64,000 nt of DNA. It comes from Anaerolineales bacterium (GTDB lineage: Bacteria > Chloroflexota > Anaerolineae > 4572-78 > J111). Location of the stretch: positions 744,001 to 808,000 of the forward strand of contig JABTUK010000001.1 of NCBI GenBank assembly GCA_015075405.1, read 5' to 3'. Numbering within the stretch: position 1 is the stretch's first letter; every line of letters starts with the position of its first letter. Under the pieces are notes generated by a model, which saw nothing but the letters and a program-made list of their open reading frames with translations, was not told where the DNA came from and did not search any database. Position numbers and translations under genes: made by a program. Of this stretch, positions 1 through 8,242 are shown one piece after another.

Positions 1-1
1 C

Positions 2-628
2 ACCGACGACGACGTGCGCCGTATCTCTCAAGAAAATATTCCCACCGTTTTGGTTGAAACCGCCCACCCCAATTTATCTTACGTTTATTTGGATGATGTG
101 TCCGGGGCGCAAATAGCAGTCCAACACCTCATTGAACTAGGTCATCGTAAGATCGCCTATATTAGCGATTATCTGGACGACCCGTTTGGTATTTTTAGCC
201 GCAATCGTTATGCGGGCTACTGCCGGGCGCACGAAGCGGTTGGGTTGCCTGTTCGCCCCGAATACCATCAGCAAAATGAACACAGCCGCGAAAACGGGCG
301 GCGCATGGCGCTTGAAATATTAAACCTGCCCGATCCCCCCACCGCCATTTTTGCCTATAGCGATGAATTAGCGTTGGGTGTTTTAGAAGCAGCGCGTGAG
401 CTTAATCTGAACGTACCAAAGAATCTATCTGTTATTGGTTATGATGATATTGAATTAGCTCATTATGCCGGGCTAACCACCATCCGCCAACATCTTTTTG
501 AGTCTGGCGTTCAGGGCGTCGAGGTACTACTCGACGCCATTGACAATCCTGAAACTTCGCTGGCTCAACTTCAACTCCCCACCGAACTCATTCTTCGACA
601 GACAACAGCGCCACCACCTGCGGCATAA
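2..628 (+). CDS. LacI-family transcriptional regulator, effector-binding part (5' truncated by window edge)
   Basis: The reading frame is open from the first bases of the window, so the N-terminal helix-turn-helix lies outside. What is visible is the periplasmic-binding-protein-like ligand domain of LacI/GalR regulators: an YVYLDDVSGAQIAVQHLIELGHRKIAYI segment (split here: the GHRKIAYI strand is diagnostic), then the PTAIFAYSDELALGVLEAA and LSVIGYDDIELAHY segments typical of subdomain 2. It is followed by an AglEFG-like transporter on the same strand, so it is probably the local sugar-responsive regulator of that operon (inference). No operator could be assigned with confidence in the 313-bp gap downstream, which is filled with repeats. 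Confidence 0.88.
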   Translation, partial: TDDDVRRISQENIPTVLVETAHPNLSYVYLDDVSGAQIAVQHLIELGHRKIAYISDYLDDPFGIFSRNRYAGYCRAHEAVGLPVRPEYHQQNEHSRENGRRMALEILNLPDPPTAIFAYSDELALGVLEAARELNLNVPKNLSVIGYDDIELAHYAGLTTIRQHLFESGVQGVEVLLDAIDNPETSLAQLQLPTELILRQTTAPPPAA

Positions 629-657
629 TTAACTTGATATTGGGTTCTATCCCATGT

Positions 658-803
658 CAGGAGATTAGAGATTGGAGATTCAGTAGATCCTATTTTCGAG
701 GAGTAAGGCACACCCACGTGCCGAACACCGCCGCACGTGGGCGTGCTGGCTCCTCAAATTTGGATCCACTGAGATTAAATAATCTCTAATCTCCAATCTC
801 TCA
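658..803. repeat. Stuttered GATTAGAGATTGG inverted array with a nested inverted-repeat element
   Basis: The gap between the regulator and the binding-protein gene holds a left arm of GATTAGAGATTGGAGATT (about 662-680) and a right arm AATCTCTAATCTCC (about 780-796) that are reverse complements. Between them sits copy 1 of the roughly 100-bp element described at 676-776, so the element appears nested in the array. Another one-armed copy of the same unit lies at 4993-5022 after the second permease gene. Confidence 0.7.
676..776. mobile_element. MITE-like inverted-repeat element, copy 1 of 3
   Basis: Ends are near-inverted repeats (CAGTAGATCC at the left, GGATCCACTGAG at the right). The centre forms a second hairpin with arms CCCACGTG and CACGTGGG. 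Copies 2 (17904-18008) and 3 (28089-28195) share the same ends and centre. No coding capacity is visible, so if mobile it would be non-autonomous. Confidence 0.7.
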
Positions 804-941
804 AACCGAAAAGTTATTAGCGGGCAACTTCTAATTTGAAAGGGGGTGATAGCGAAAGCTGCAACTTCCAGGGTTAGAGTCAGAGTTTAAAATTATTTAC
901 AAAAATTGTTTTACTTTCTCAAAGGAGGAAAGACAAAGACC

Positions 942-2456
942 ATGAAAAAGAATTTGTGGTTTTGGCTAACGTTAGTAGCCATAATGGCTTTGGTGGCTGC
1001 TTGCAGTGGTGCAGCTACCCCGGCTCCAGAAGAGCCAGCCGCCGAAAAACCGGCAGCAGAAGCCCCCGCGGCCACCGAAGAACCTGCCGCCGAAGCTCCG
1101 GCGGCCACCGAAGAACCTGCTGCCGAAGCTCCCGCCGCCACCGAGGAGCCGGCAGCCGAAGCTCCCGCCGCCACTGAAGAAGCGATGGCGGCAGGCGGGG
1201 AGACGATGGCGCCGGAAGGGAGCTACCTGGCGCGGGCGATGGCCGGGGAGTTCAAAGGCAAGTCAGTAACGATGATGGGGCCGTTTGTGGACGCGGACGC
1301 GGTCAAGTTCAACGACTCGGTCAAAGCCTTTGAAGAACAAACCGGGATTGACATCCAGTATGATGGAACCAAAGAGTTCGAGGCGACCATCAGCGTGCGG
1401 GTGGATGCCGGCGACGCCCCGGATGTGGTAGACTTTCCCCAGCCGGGCTTGCTGGCCAACTTTGTCGCCAGCGGCGATGTGATTGATGTCAGCAGCTTCA
1501 TCTCCGAAGATTGGCTGAAACAGCAGTACAACCAAAGCTGGCTGGATATGGGCACCATGCAAGGCCCCGACGGCCCGATTGTGGCCGGGGTCTGGAACCG
1601 CTTCAATGGCAAGAGCCTGGTCTGGTATCCCAAGAAAGCCTTTGAAGAGGCCGGGTATGAAATCCCCCAAACCTGGGACGAGTTGATGGAACTGACCCAG
1701 ACCATTGCCGACGATGGCGACACCGCCTGGTGCATCGGCATCGAGAGTGGGGCAGCCACCGGCTGGCCGGCCACCGACTGGATGGAAGAGATTATGCTGC
1801 GCACCACCTCGCTTGAGAACTATGACAAGTGGGTGCGTGGTGAGTTGAAGTTTGACTCACCCGAAGTCAAGAACGCCGCCGAAGTGATGGCTGAAATCTG
1901 GTTGAATGATGAGTATGTCAATGGCGGTCGCGCCGGGATTGTCTCGACCTCCTTTGGCGATGCTCCCGCCCCGATGTTTGATAACCCACCCAAGTGCTGG
2001 CTGCACAAACAGGGCAACTTCATCACCAGCTTCTTCCCGGCCGGGGTCAAACCGGGCGAGGATTATGACTTCTTCTACCTGCCGCCCATTGATGAGCAGT
2101 ATGGCAAGCCCTTCCTGGTGGCCGGCGACATCTATGCGATGTTCAACGACCGGGATGAAGTCCGGGCCGTGATGGAATACTTCACCACCGGTGAGTCGGT
2201 CAAGGGCTGGCTGGGGGCAGGCGGCACGTTAGCCCCCCATAACGATGTCCAGTTGGACTGGTATGGCGATGATGTCGAGCGTGGCATTGCCGCCATCGTT
2301 CAGCAAAGCACCGCCTTCCGCTTTGATGGTTCTGACCTGATGCCTGGTCAAGTCGGCGCTGGCTCCTTCTGGAAAGGCATGACCGACTGGGTCAGCGGTT
2401 CCACTGACCTCGATACCGCCCTTAAGGAAATTGATGCAAGCTGGCCGGAAAAGTAA
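942..2456 (+). CDS. Sugar ABC transporter substrate-binding lipoprotein (AglE-like)
   Basis: This is the extracellular solute-binding component of an ABC importer. The start at 942 is chosen over an upstream TTG because an AAAGGAGGAA ribosome-binding site (921-930) sits at the right distance. The product (504 aa) begins MKKNLWFWLTLVAIMALVAAC, a lipoprotein signal with lipobox Cys21. Residues about 25-80 are an Ala/Pro/Glu spacer from a 33-bp tandem repeat, presumably a flexible tether. The remaining about 420 aa are a family-1 binding protein; segments such as TGWPATDWMEEIMLR and PPKCWLHKQGNFIT resemble alpha-glucoside binding protein AglE. It is followed by two permease genes; no ATPase gene is present, so a shared MsmK/MalK-type ATPase encoded elsewhere is likely (inference). 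Confidence 0.92.
   Translation: MKKNLWFWLTLVAIMALVAACSGAATPAPEEPAAEKPAAEAPAATEEPAAEAPAATEEPAAEAPAATEEPAAEAPAATEEAMAAGGETMAPEGSYLARAMAGEFKGKSVTMMGPFVDADAVKFNDSVKAFEEQTGIDIQYDGTKEFEATISVRVDAGDAPDVVDFPQPGLLANFVASGDVIDVSSFISEDWLKQQYNQSWLDMGTMQGPDGPIVAGVWNRFNGKSLVWYPKKAFEEAGYEIPQTWDELMELTQTIADDGDTAWCIGIESGAATGWPATDWMEEIMLRTTSLENYDKWVRGELKFDSPEVKNAAEVMAEIWLNDEYVNGGRAGIVSTSFGDAPAPMFDNPPKCWLHKQGNFITSFFPAGVKPGEDYDFFYLPPIDEQYGKPFLVAGDIYAMFNDRDEVRAVMEYFTTGESVKGWLGAGGTLAPHNDVQLDWYGDDVERGIAAIVQQSTAFRFDGSDLMPGQVGAGSFWKGMTDWVSGSTDLDTALKEIDASWPEK
1050..1181 (+). repeat. In-frame 33-bp tandem repeat (4 units)
   Basis: Four consecutive 33-bp units at 1050, 1083, 1116 and 1149 encode PAAEAPAATEE-type undecapeptides just after the lipobox Cys of the binding protein. 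Period is a multiple of three, so copy-number change would lengthen or shorten the membrane tether without a frameshift. Confidence 0.9.
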
Positions 2457-2481
2457 GTAGTATGTAGTTTTAAACCTGTTT

Positions 2482-2643
2482 AACTTGTTCCCAAACTGGA
2501 GTTTGGGAACAAGTTATCTCCTCCTCTCGTTCCCAAACTGAGGTTTGGGAACGAGAGAATATAAGCTTTGACTGGTGTCCAAACTGACGCAAAGCGTGGA
2601 CACCCAATTGCGTGGCGAGACTGAGTTTTGCCACGAGAATCTA
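2482..2643. repeat. Palindrome cluster between binding-protein and permease genes
   Basis: A perfect 16-bp stem with 2-nt loop lies at 2482-2515 (arm AACTTGTTCCCAAACT) and a 15-bp stem with 4-nt loop at 2524-2557 (arm CTCTCGTTCCCAAAC). Two weaker relatives follow: GGTGTCCA...TGGACACC (about 2575-2605) and CGTGGC...GCCACG (about 2611-2635). None has a T-tract, so these are not ordinary terminators. They fill most of the 291-bp gap. Confidence 0.8.
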
Positions 2644-2747
2644 CAAAGCTGAAGGATTAATTTGGGAATGTAGAGGCTGGTAGGGATAGGCGTCATTCAT
2701 CCTTACTTGACTGACAAATTTATAACTCGATAGTAAGGAGGCTATCA

Positions 2748-3863
2748 ATGCAACAAGCGACGGATTTAGAACGGATCGAAGATCGCTCTCCAGGCGTAGT
2801 AGAATGGATTACGAGCACGGTGGGACGGGTGCTGATTTCGCTGTTTGTGCCCATCCTCACCTTTGTGGTGTTATGGCAGGGTTTTATTTTTCTGCGCGAT
2901 AGCCAGGCGCCCAAATTAGTCATTGTCCTGGTGGCCATTTTGTGGGGGGTTGGCGGGGTTGCTTTATTATATGGGGTTTCAAACTGGCTGATCGAAAAAC
3001 TGCCCAAAAATTGGGTGCGCTGGCTGCAGCCTTTTGTTTTTGTCGGGCCGGCGGTAGCCATCTTGATCTGGTATCTGGCTCTGCCCACGTTGCGTACGCT
3101 CTGGATCAGCTTGCTTGATAACAGCAGTACCAATTTTGTGGGGCTGGATAACTACATCGCCATTTTTACCAACCGCGTCATGTTTACCGCCTTCCGAAAT
3201 AACATCCTGTGGATTATTTTTGGCTCCAGCCTATCTGTTATTTTTGGCCTGCTGATTGCTGTATTGGCCGACCGCAGCCGTTTTGAAACTGCGGCCAAAG
3301 CCATGATTTTTATGCCCATGGCTATTTCGATGGTGGGCGCCGGCGTTATCTGGAACTTTATCTATGAGGCCAACCCGGAGATTGGTTTGCTGAACGCCAT
3401 CTGGCAACAACTGGGGGGCCAGCCCCAGGCCTGGATCGAACTACTCCAGCCCTGGAATAACTTTTTCCTGATTGTGATTGTAGTTTGGCTGCAAACCGGC
3501 TTTGCTATGGTCCTGTTTTCGGCGGCGATCAAAGGTATTCCGGGCGAAATTATGGAAGCGGCCCGCGTTGATGGGGCAACGGAAATCCAGGTTTTCTTCC
3601 AGATTATGATCCCCTATATTATGGGCACTATCATTACGGTCAGCACCACCATTGTCATCTTCACCCTCAAAATCTTCGACATTGTTTGGGTAATGACCGG
3701 GGCGCAGTACGACACGCAGGTTATCGCTACCCAATTTTACCGGGAATACTTTACCGCCCGCAACTTTGGTTTTGGCTCGGCTATTGCCATTATCCTGTTG
3801 ATTGCAGTCATCCCGGTGATGATTTACAACTTAAAGCAATTTAGCGAACGGGAGGCGTTTTAA
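2748..3863 (+). CDS. Sugar ABC transporter permease, MalF/AglF type
   Basis: Integral membrane permease of the carbohydrate uptake family 1 importer (371 aa). An N-terminal extension of about 100 aa with two predicted membrane segments (residues about 25-50 and 60-85) precedes the canonical core. The conserved cytoplasmic EAA loop is visible as EIMEAARVDGATEIQVFFQI (G normally follows about 20 residues later). A ribosome-binding site AAGGAGG lies just upstream at about 2734-2740. It lies one base before the second permease gene and together they should form the transmembrane channel, with AglE-like protein as the external receptor. Confidence 0.93.
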   Translation: MQQATDLERIEDRSPGVVEWITSTVGRVLISLFVPILTFVVLWQGFIFLRDSQAPKLVIVLVAILWGVGGVALLYGVSNWLIEKLPKNWVRWLQPFVFVGPAVAILIWYLALPTLRTLWISLLDNSSTNFVGLDNYIAIFTNRVMFTAFRNNILWIIFGSSLSVIFGLLIAVLADRSRFETAAKAMIFMPMAISMVGAGVIWNFIYEANPEIGLLNAIWQQLGGQPQAWIELLQPWNNFFLIVIVVWLQTGFAMVLFSAAIKGIPGEIMEAARVDGATEIQVFFQIMIPYIMGTIITVSTTIVIFTLKIFDIVWVMTGAQYDTQVIATQFYREYFTARNFGFGSAIAIILLIAVIPVMIYNLKQFSEREAF

Positions 3864-3864
3864 G

Positions 3865-4992
3865 ATGAGTGCCAATACGACAATACCTAAAGCCGCATCG
3901 GTCAAACAACAAAAACTGATCAGCGATATTATTGTAAATGGAGCGCTGCTCCTGCTGGTTTTACTCTGGACTATTCCGACCTTTGGCTTATTGATCTCCT
4001 CCTTTCGGACCCGGAATGATATTCTAACCTCCGGTTGGTGGACAATTTTTCCTCACCGCGACTACGCTACCGTTGAGGTCATCGAGCCGCCAAAGGACGT
4101 GCCCCGCGATCAACCGTATGAGATAGCCGGGGTCACGGCCACGTTTGAAGAACTCCGGGAAGGAGTGACGGCCCCCGATGGCCGCCGTTTGATCTGGATC
4201 GGCAATCGCCGGCTGGGCAAGATCGAAGTCCAGGACCAGGTCTGGACCACCAAGGCCAACTTTACCCTGGAAAACTACAATAATGTTCTGGCAGGCAAAA
4301 CCTTTGAAGTTACCCAGCCTGACGGCACAACCATCACCGAAGAAGGGCCTGATTTAAGCAACGCCTTTCTGAACAGCATTGCCGTTTCTATTCCGGCGAC
4401 AATCATCCCCATTTTGATTGCCGCTTTTGCCGCCTACGGTTTTGCCTGGATGCGCTTTCCAGGCCGGCGGCTGCTCTTCATTATGGTGGTGGCGCTGCTG
4501 GTTGTGCCGCTGCAAATTGCCCTGGTCCCCATCCTGCGCGACTATGTGGCCCTCGATCTGAACGGGACCTTCCTGGCCGTCTGGCTGGCTCACGCCGGCT
4601 TTGGCCTGCCGCTGGCAACCTACTTACTCTACAACTACATCAGTGGGCTGCCCCGAGATATTTTGGAGTCAGCCTTTATTGATGGGGCCTCCCACTTTAC
4701 TATCTTTACCCGTTTGATTTTGCCCCTGTCCGTACCGGCCCTGGCCTCCTTCGCCATCTTCCAATTTCTGTGGGTTTGGAACGACTATCTGGTGGCCTTG
4801 ATTTTCATCGGGGCTAAGCCCGACACCCAGGTTTTGACCATGCGCATTGCCGATTTGGTTGGCTCGCGCGGGTCCGACTGGCACCTGCTAACTGCCGGCG
4901 CTTTCACCTCGATGGTCCTGCCGTTGGTGGTCTTCTTCTCGCTCCAACGCTTCTTTGTGCGCGGCTTGCTGGCGGGTTCGGTCAAGGGCTAA
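3865..4992 (+). CDS. Sugar ABC transporter permease, MalG/AglG type
   Basis: Second permease (375 aa), starting 2 nt after the stop of the first and so probably translationally coupled. After the first membrane segment (about residues 25-48) there is a polar insert of about 100 residues before the core, a feature also known in AglG-type alpha-glucoside permeases. The EAA loop reads ILESAFIDGASHFTIFTRLI and the C-terminus has the typical RFFVRGLLAGSVKG ending. The neighbours (binding lipoprotein, MalF-type permease, GH1 glycosidase) support uptake of gluco-oligosaccharides or disaccharides; exact sugar is not determinable from sequence. Confidence 0.93.
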   Translation: MSANTTIPKAASVKQQKLISDIIVNGALLLLVLLWTIPTFGLLISSFRTRNDILTSGWWTIFPHRDYATVEVIEPPKDVPRDQPYEIAGVTATFEELREGVTAPDGRRLIWIGNRRLGKIEVQDQVWTTKANFTLENYNNVLAGKTFEVTQPDGTTITEEGPDLSNAFLNSIAVSIPATIIPILIAAFAAYGFAWMRFPGRRLLFIMVVALLVVPLQIALVPILRDYVALDLNGTFLAVWLAHAGFGLPLATYLLYNYISGLPRDILESAFIDGASHFTIFTRLILPLSVPALASFAIFQFLWVWNDYLVALIFIGAKPDTQVLTMRIADLVGSRGSDWHLLTAGAFTSMVLPLVVFFSLQRFFVRGLLAGSVKG

Positions 4993-5037
4993 CGAGATTA
5001 GAGATTGGAGATTGGAGATTAGTAGTCCCCAAATCAC

Positions 5038-6417
5038 ATGACCATGACATCACAAGTATCTCATCAACCTATCAAATTTCCACCGCATTTCATCTGGGGG
5101 GCGGCCACTGCAGCTTATCAAATTGAAGGGGCCTGGAATGAAGACGGTCGCGGCGAGTCTATTTGGGATCGTTTTACTCATACGCCGGGCAAAGTTGAGG
5201 ATGGCAGCAACGGCGATGTCGCCTGCGATCATTATCATCGCTGGCCCGAAGACATCGCTCTGATGCAATCGCTGGGGCTGCAAGCCTATCGTTTTTCGAT
5301 TGCCTGGCCGCGCATCCTACCGCAAGGACGCGGCCAGGTAAACCAACCCGGCCTGGATTTTTACAGTCGCCTGGTGGATGGCCTGCTGGCGGCGGGGATC
5401 GAGCCATACATAACCCTTTATCACTGGGATTTGCCCCAGGCGCTGCAGGATCAGGGCGGCTGGCCGGCCCGCGCCACCGCCGAGGCGTTTGTCGAATATG
5501 CTGATGTTGTCTCCCGCGCCTTGGGGGATCGGGTCAAGCATTGGATTACTCACAATGAACCCTGGTGTATTTCTTTCCTGAGCCACTATATCGGCGAGCA
5601 CGCTCCGGGCTGGCAGGATGGAGCGGCCAGCCTGCGCGTGGCCCATCACCTGCTGCTTTCTCACGGCTGGGCTGTGCCGGTGATACGCCGCAACAGTCCC
5701 GGCAGCCAGGTGGGCATCACCCTTAACTTCACCCCCGGCGATCCGGCCTCGCCCAGCGCCGCCGATTGGGAGGCCTGGCGCTACCACGATGGCTATTCGC
5801 ATCGCTGGTTTCTCGACCCGCTTTACGGGCGGCATTATCCGGCCGATATGGTAGCCGATTTTACCGCTCAGGGCTTCTTGCCGGAGGGCATGGTATTTGT
5901 CGAAGCCGGAGACATGGCGGCCATTGCTGTCCAGACCGATTTTCTGGGCGTCAATTTTTACACCCGCGAGATAGTGCGGAACAAAGACGCCGCCGATAAT
6001 CTGCCCCAAACCGTCTTTCCTGCTCCCCGCTCAGAGTGGACGGAGATGAATTGGGAAGTTCACCCGGATAGTTTGTACAACCTGCTCAACCGGCTGCACT
6101 TTGAGTATCGCCCGCCCCAAATATTTATCACCGAAAATGGGGCCAGCTACGCCGATGGCCCGGACAGCCAGGGACAGATCAAGGATGAGCGCCGGATAGC
6201 TTACCTGCGCCGCCATCTGACGGCGGCGCACCGGGCTATCAAAAATGGCGTACCGCTGGTCGGCTATTTTGGCTGGTCACTGATGGATAATTTTGAGTGG
6301 GCCAGGGGGTATCGCCAACGGTTTGGCCTGGTTTGGGTAAATTATGACACCCAGCAGCGCCTCCCCAAAGACAGCGCGTTATGGTATCAACGGGTCATTG
6401 CCGAAAATGGATTTTAG
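5038..6417 (+). CDS. Family 1 glycoside hydrolase (beta-glucosidase type)
   Basis: A 459-aa (beta/alpha)8 glycosidase of GH1, cytoplasmic (no signal peptide). The N-terminal FPPHFIWGAATAAYQIEGAW signature is intact. The acid/base Glu174 is in THNEPW and the nucleophile Glu366 in ITENGA, so the enzyme should be active as a retaining beta-glycosidase. It lies 45 bp downstream of the permease genes on the same strand and probably hydrolyses an imported disaccharide or glucoside. Two in-frame ATGs (5038 and 5044) are possible; neither has a strong ribosome-binding site. Confidence 0.95.
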   Translation: MTMTSQVSHQPIKFPPHFIWGAATAAYQIEGAWNEDGRGESIWDRFTHTPGKVEDGSNGDVACDHYHRWPEDIALMQSLGLQAYRFSIAWPRILPQGRGQVNQPGLDFYSRLVDGLLAAGIEPYITLYHWDLPQALQDQGGWPARATAEAFVEYADVVSRALGDRVKHWITHNEPWCISFLSHYIGEHAPGWQDGAASLRVAHHLLLSHGWAVPVIRRNSPGSQVGITLNFTPGDPASPSAADWEAWRYHDGYSHRWFLDPLYGRHYPADMVADFTAQGFLPEGMVFVEAGDMAAIAVQTDFLGVNFYTREIVRNKDAADNLPQTVFPAPRSEWTEMNWEVHPDSLYNLLNRLHFEYRPPQIFITENGASYADGPDSQGQIKDERRIAYLRRHLTAAHRAIKNGVPLVGYFGWSLMDNFEWARGYRQRFGLVWVNYDTQQRLPKDSALWYQRVIAENGF

Positions 6418-6444
6418 TTGATCGGTTGGGGTGGGCTTTTTCAA

Positions 6445-6583
6445 AGGCGAGGAGTGTCCACGAACCTACGGCACACCATCAGCGATGAAATTTTTTTTCG
6501 GTTATGACCGAGGACCGGGGACCAATAATCGAGCATTTCTCTCCGGTCTCCGGTCTTCCGTCCTCGGTCTATTTTCTCAGGAG
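6445..6583. repeat. GTGTCCACGAACC repeat followed by GACCGGGGACC inverted array
   Basis: The gap before ppk2 begins with a 40-bp dispersed repeat (GGAGTGTCCACGAACC at 6451-6466; relatives at 25647 and 50294). It continues with GACCGAGGACCGGGGACC (about 6505-6525) and its approximate inverse TCCGGTCTTCCGTCCTCGG (about 6548-6568). The array ends with TCTATTTTCTCAGGAGG, whose AGGAGG is the ribosome-binding site of ppk2. Confidence 0.7.
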
Positions 6584-6589
6584 GGACTC

Positions 6590-7471
6590 ATGTCAAAAAA
6601 AGAAAAAGCCGAAAAGACCAAAAAGCAAAAGAAGCTGTCCGCCGAGACAGTAGCCCAAAACGGCAAAGATCAACCGGCAGCGAGTGAACCCCCCAAAAAA
6701 TTAAAAACGAAATTTTATGAAGATGAACTGGCCAAACTCCAGATCGAACTGGTCAAGTTGCAGGAATGGATCAAATTTAAGGGGTTGAAGGTTGTGGTCA
6801 TTTTTGAAGGCCGCGACGCCGCCGGCAAAGGCGGGGTGATCAAGACCATCACCCAGAGCCTCAATCCTCGTATCTGCCGGATTGAAGCCCTCGGCACGCC
6901 AACCGAACGGGAGAAAACGCAGTGGTATTTTCAACGCTACGTCGCCCGCCTTCCCGCCGCCGGGGAGATGGTGCTGTTTGACCGCAGTTGGTACAACCGG
7001 GCCGGAGTGGAACGGGTGATGGGTTTCTGTAGCAATGACGAGTACAGCGAGTTTTTGCGCTCCTGCCCGGAGTTTGAGCGGATGCTGGTCAGGTCGGGCA
7101 TTATCCTTATCAAATATTGGTTTTCGGTGAGCGATGAGGAGCAGGAGCGCCGCTTTCAGGCCCGCATTCACGACCCGACCAAACGCTGGAAGCTCAGCCC
7201 TATGGATGTGCAGTCACGGTCCAAGTGGGTGGAGTATTCCAGGGCCAAAGATGAGATGTTTAAGTATACCGACATCAAACAAGCGCCCTGGTACGTGGTC
7301 AACGCCGACGACAAAAAACGCGCCCGCCTCAATTGTATCCGCCACCTGTTGAGCATGATTCCCTACGAAGATCTAACCCCGGAACCCATCGAACTCCCGC
7401 CCCTGCCCGACAAAAGCGGCTACGTCCGCCCGCCCATTACCGATCAGACTTTTGTGCCGGAGGTGTATTGA
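6590..7471 (+). CDS. ppk2: Polyphosphate kinase 2 family protein
   Basis: A 293-aa PPK2-type kinase, which transfers phosphate between polyphosphate and nucleotides in the cytoplasm. The start at 6590 is fixed by CAGGAGGGACTC immediately upstream; the longer open frame is repeat-derived. After a Lys-rich N-terminal tail the Walker A is EGRDAAGKGG (Asp76, Lys80), and the second catalytic motif is LFDRSWYNRAGVERV (Asp131, Arg133), followed by the lid-region FQARIHDPTKRWKLSPMD. Single-domain length fits the family. Preference for ADP, AMP or GDP cannot be told from these motifs alone. Its position among sugar-processing genes suggests a role in energy supply, but this is inference. Confidence 0.93.
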   Translation: MSKKEKAEKTKKQKKLSAETVAQNGKDQPAASEPPKKLKTKFYEDELAKLQIELVKLQEWIKFKGLKVVVIFEGRDAAGKGGVIKTITQSLNPRICRIEALGTPTEREKTQWYFQRYVARLPAAGEMVLFDRSWYNRAGVERVMGFCSNDEYSEFLRSCPEFERMLVRSGIILIKYWFSVSDEEQERRFQARIHDPTKRWKLSPMDVQSRSKWVEYSRAKDEMFKYTDIKQAPWYVVNADDKKRARLNCIRHLLSMIPYEDLTPEPIELPPLPDKSGYVRPPITDQTFVPEVY

Positions 7472-7552
7472 TAACACCCCTTTGGTTTGCTCTGCTATTT
7501 ATGCCCTGCTAAACTCATCGTATTAAATAGCTTCGAAGAGGTAAAACAGCTT

Positions 7553-8176
7553 ATGGTTACAAAAAGCGCGTCGTTTAGCCCGCTGGCTAAGGCTGAGCAG
7601 AATTGGCCAACCCAGGGCGAGTGGACTTACGAAGATTACCTGCGCCTGCCGGATGACGGCAATCGCTATGAAATTATTGAGGGAGTGCTCTACGTGACGA
7701 ACGCGCCTAATTACGATCATCAATTTACCGTGTCAGAATTTCACTTGCAGCTTGGTTCGGTTGTGAAAGAGAGAAAATTGGGTGTTGTTCTGACTGCGCC
7801 TTTTGAAATTCACCTGCCTGGTATTGCCCAGCCGGTGCAGCCCGATGTTTTCTTCATTGCCGCCGAGCGCCAACCTCGCCCTGGCGATAAGTTTTTTGAG
7901 GGCGCGCCGGATATTATTGTAGAAGTTCTTTCTCCGGCCTCTGTTCGCCTTGACCGCGTTATTAAATTGAATGCTTATGAACGGGCTGGCGTTCGTGAAT
8001 ACTGGTTGGCCGACCCGCGCACCCGTTTTGTCGAGATTTATACCTTATCTCCCGAAAGCAGCGAGTATACCCTGCTCGGCCAGTTTGGCCCCGGCGAACA
8101 CCTGCAATCAGCCATTTTATCTGATTTAGTCCTGGTCGTTGATGAATTGTTCGTGCCTGTGGCGTCAACCATCTGA
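7553..8176 (+). CDS. Uma2-family PD-(D/E)XK nuclease-like protein
   Basis: A 207-aa member of the Uma2/DUF820 family, abundant in Cyanobacteria and Chloroflexota and related in fold to restriction endonucleases; biological function is unknown. The segments DGNRYEIIEGVLYVTNAPNY, VQPDVFFIA, PDIIVEVLSP and AGVREYWLADPRTR are the hallmark order with the acidic residues and the Glu of the nuclease core. ATG at 7553 follows GAAGAGG and is preferred to a TTG 66 nt upstream. It sits between ppk2 and treS without an obvious functional link; the family often occurs as scattered orphan copies. Confidence 0.88.
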   Translation: MVTKSASFSPLAKAEQNWPTQGEWTYEDYLRLPDDGNRYEIIEGVLYVTNAPNYDHQFTVSEFHLQLGSVVKERKLGVVLTAPFEIHLPGIAQPVQPDVFFIAAERQPRPGDKFFEGAPDIIVEVLSPASVRLDRVIKLNAYERAGVREYWLADPRTRFVEIYTLSPESSEYTLLGQFGPGEHLQSAILSDLVLVVDELFVPVASTI

Positions 8177-8242
8177 TGACTTGGATGAAAAAGACCTCTT
8201 TTAAATACCACAAAAGATATAAGATTTAGGGATATCAATAAA

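Noticed and set aside
800..905. LacI-type operator upstream of the transporter genes
   Set aside because: TGATAGCGAAAGCTGCA has weak symmetry and no second copy, so it is not supported.
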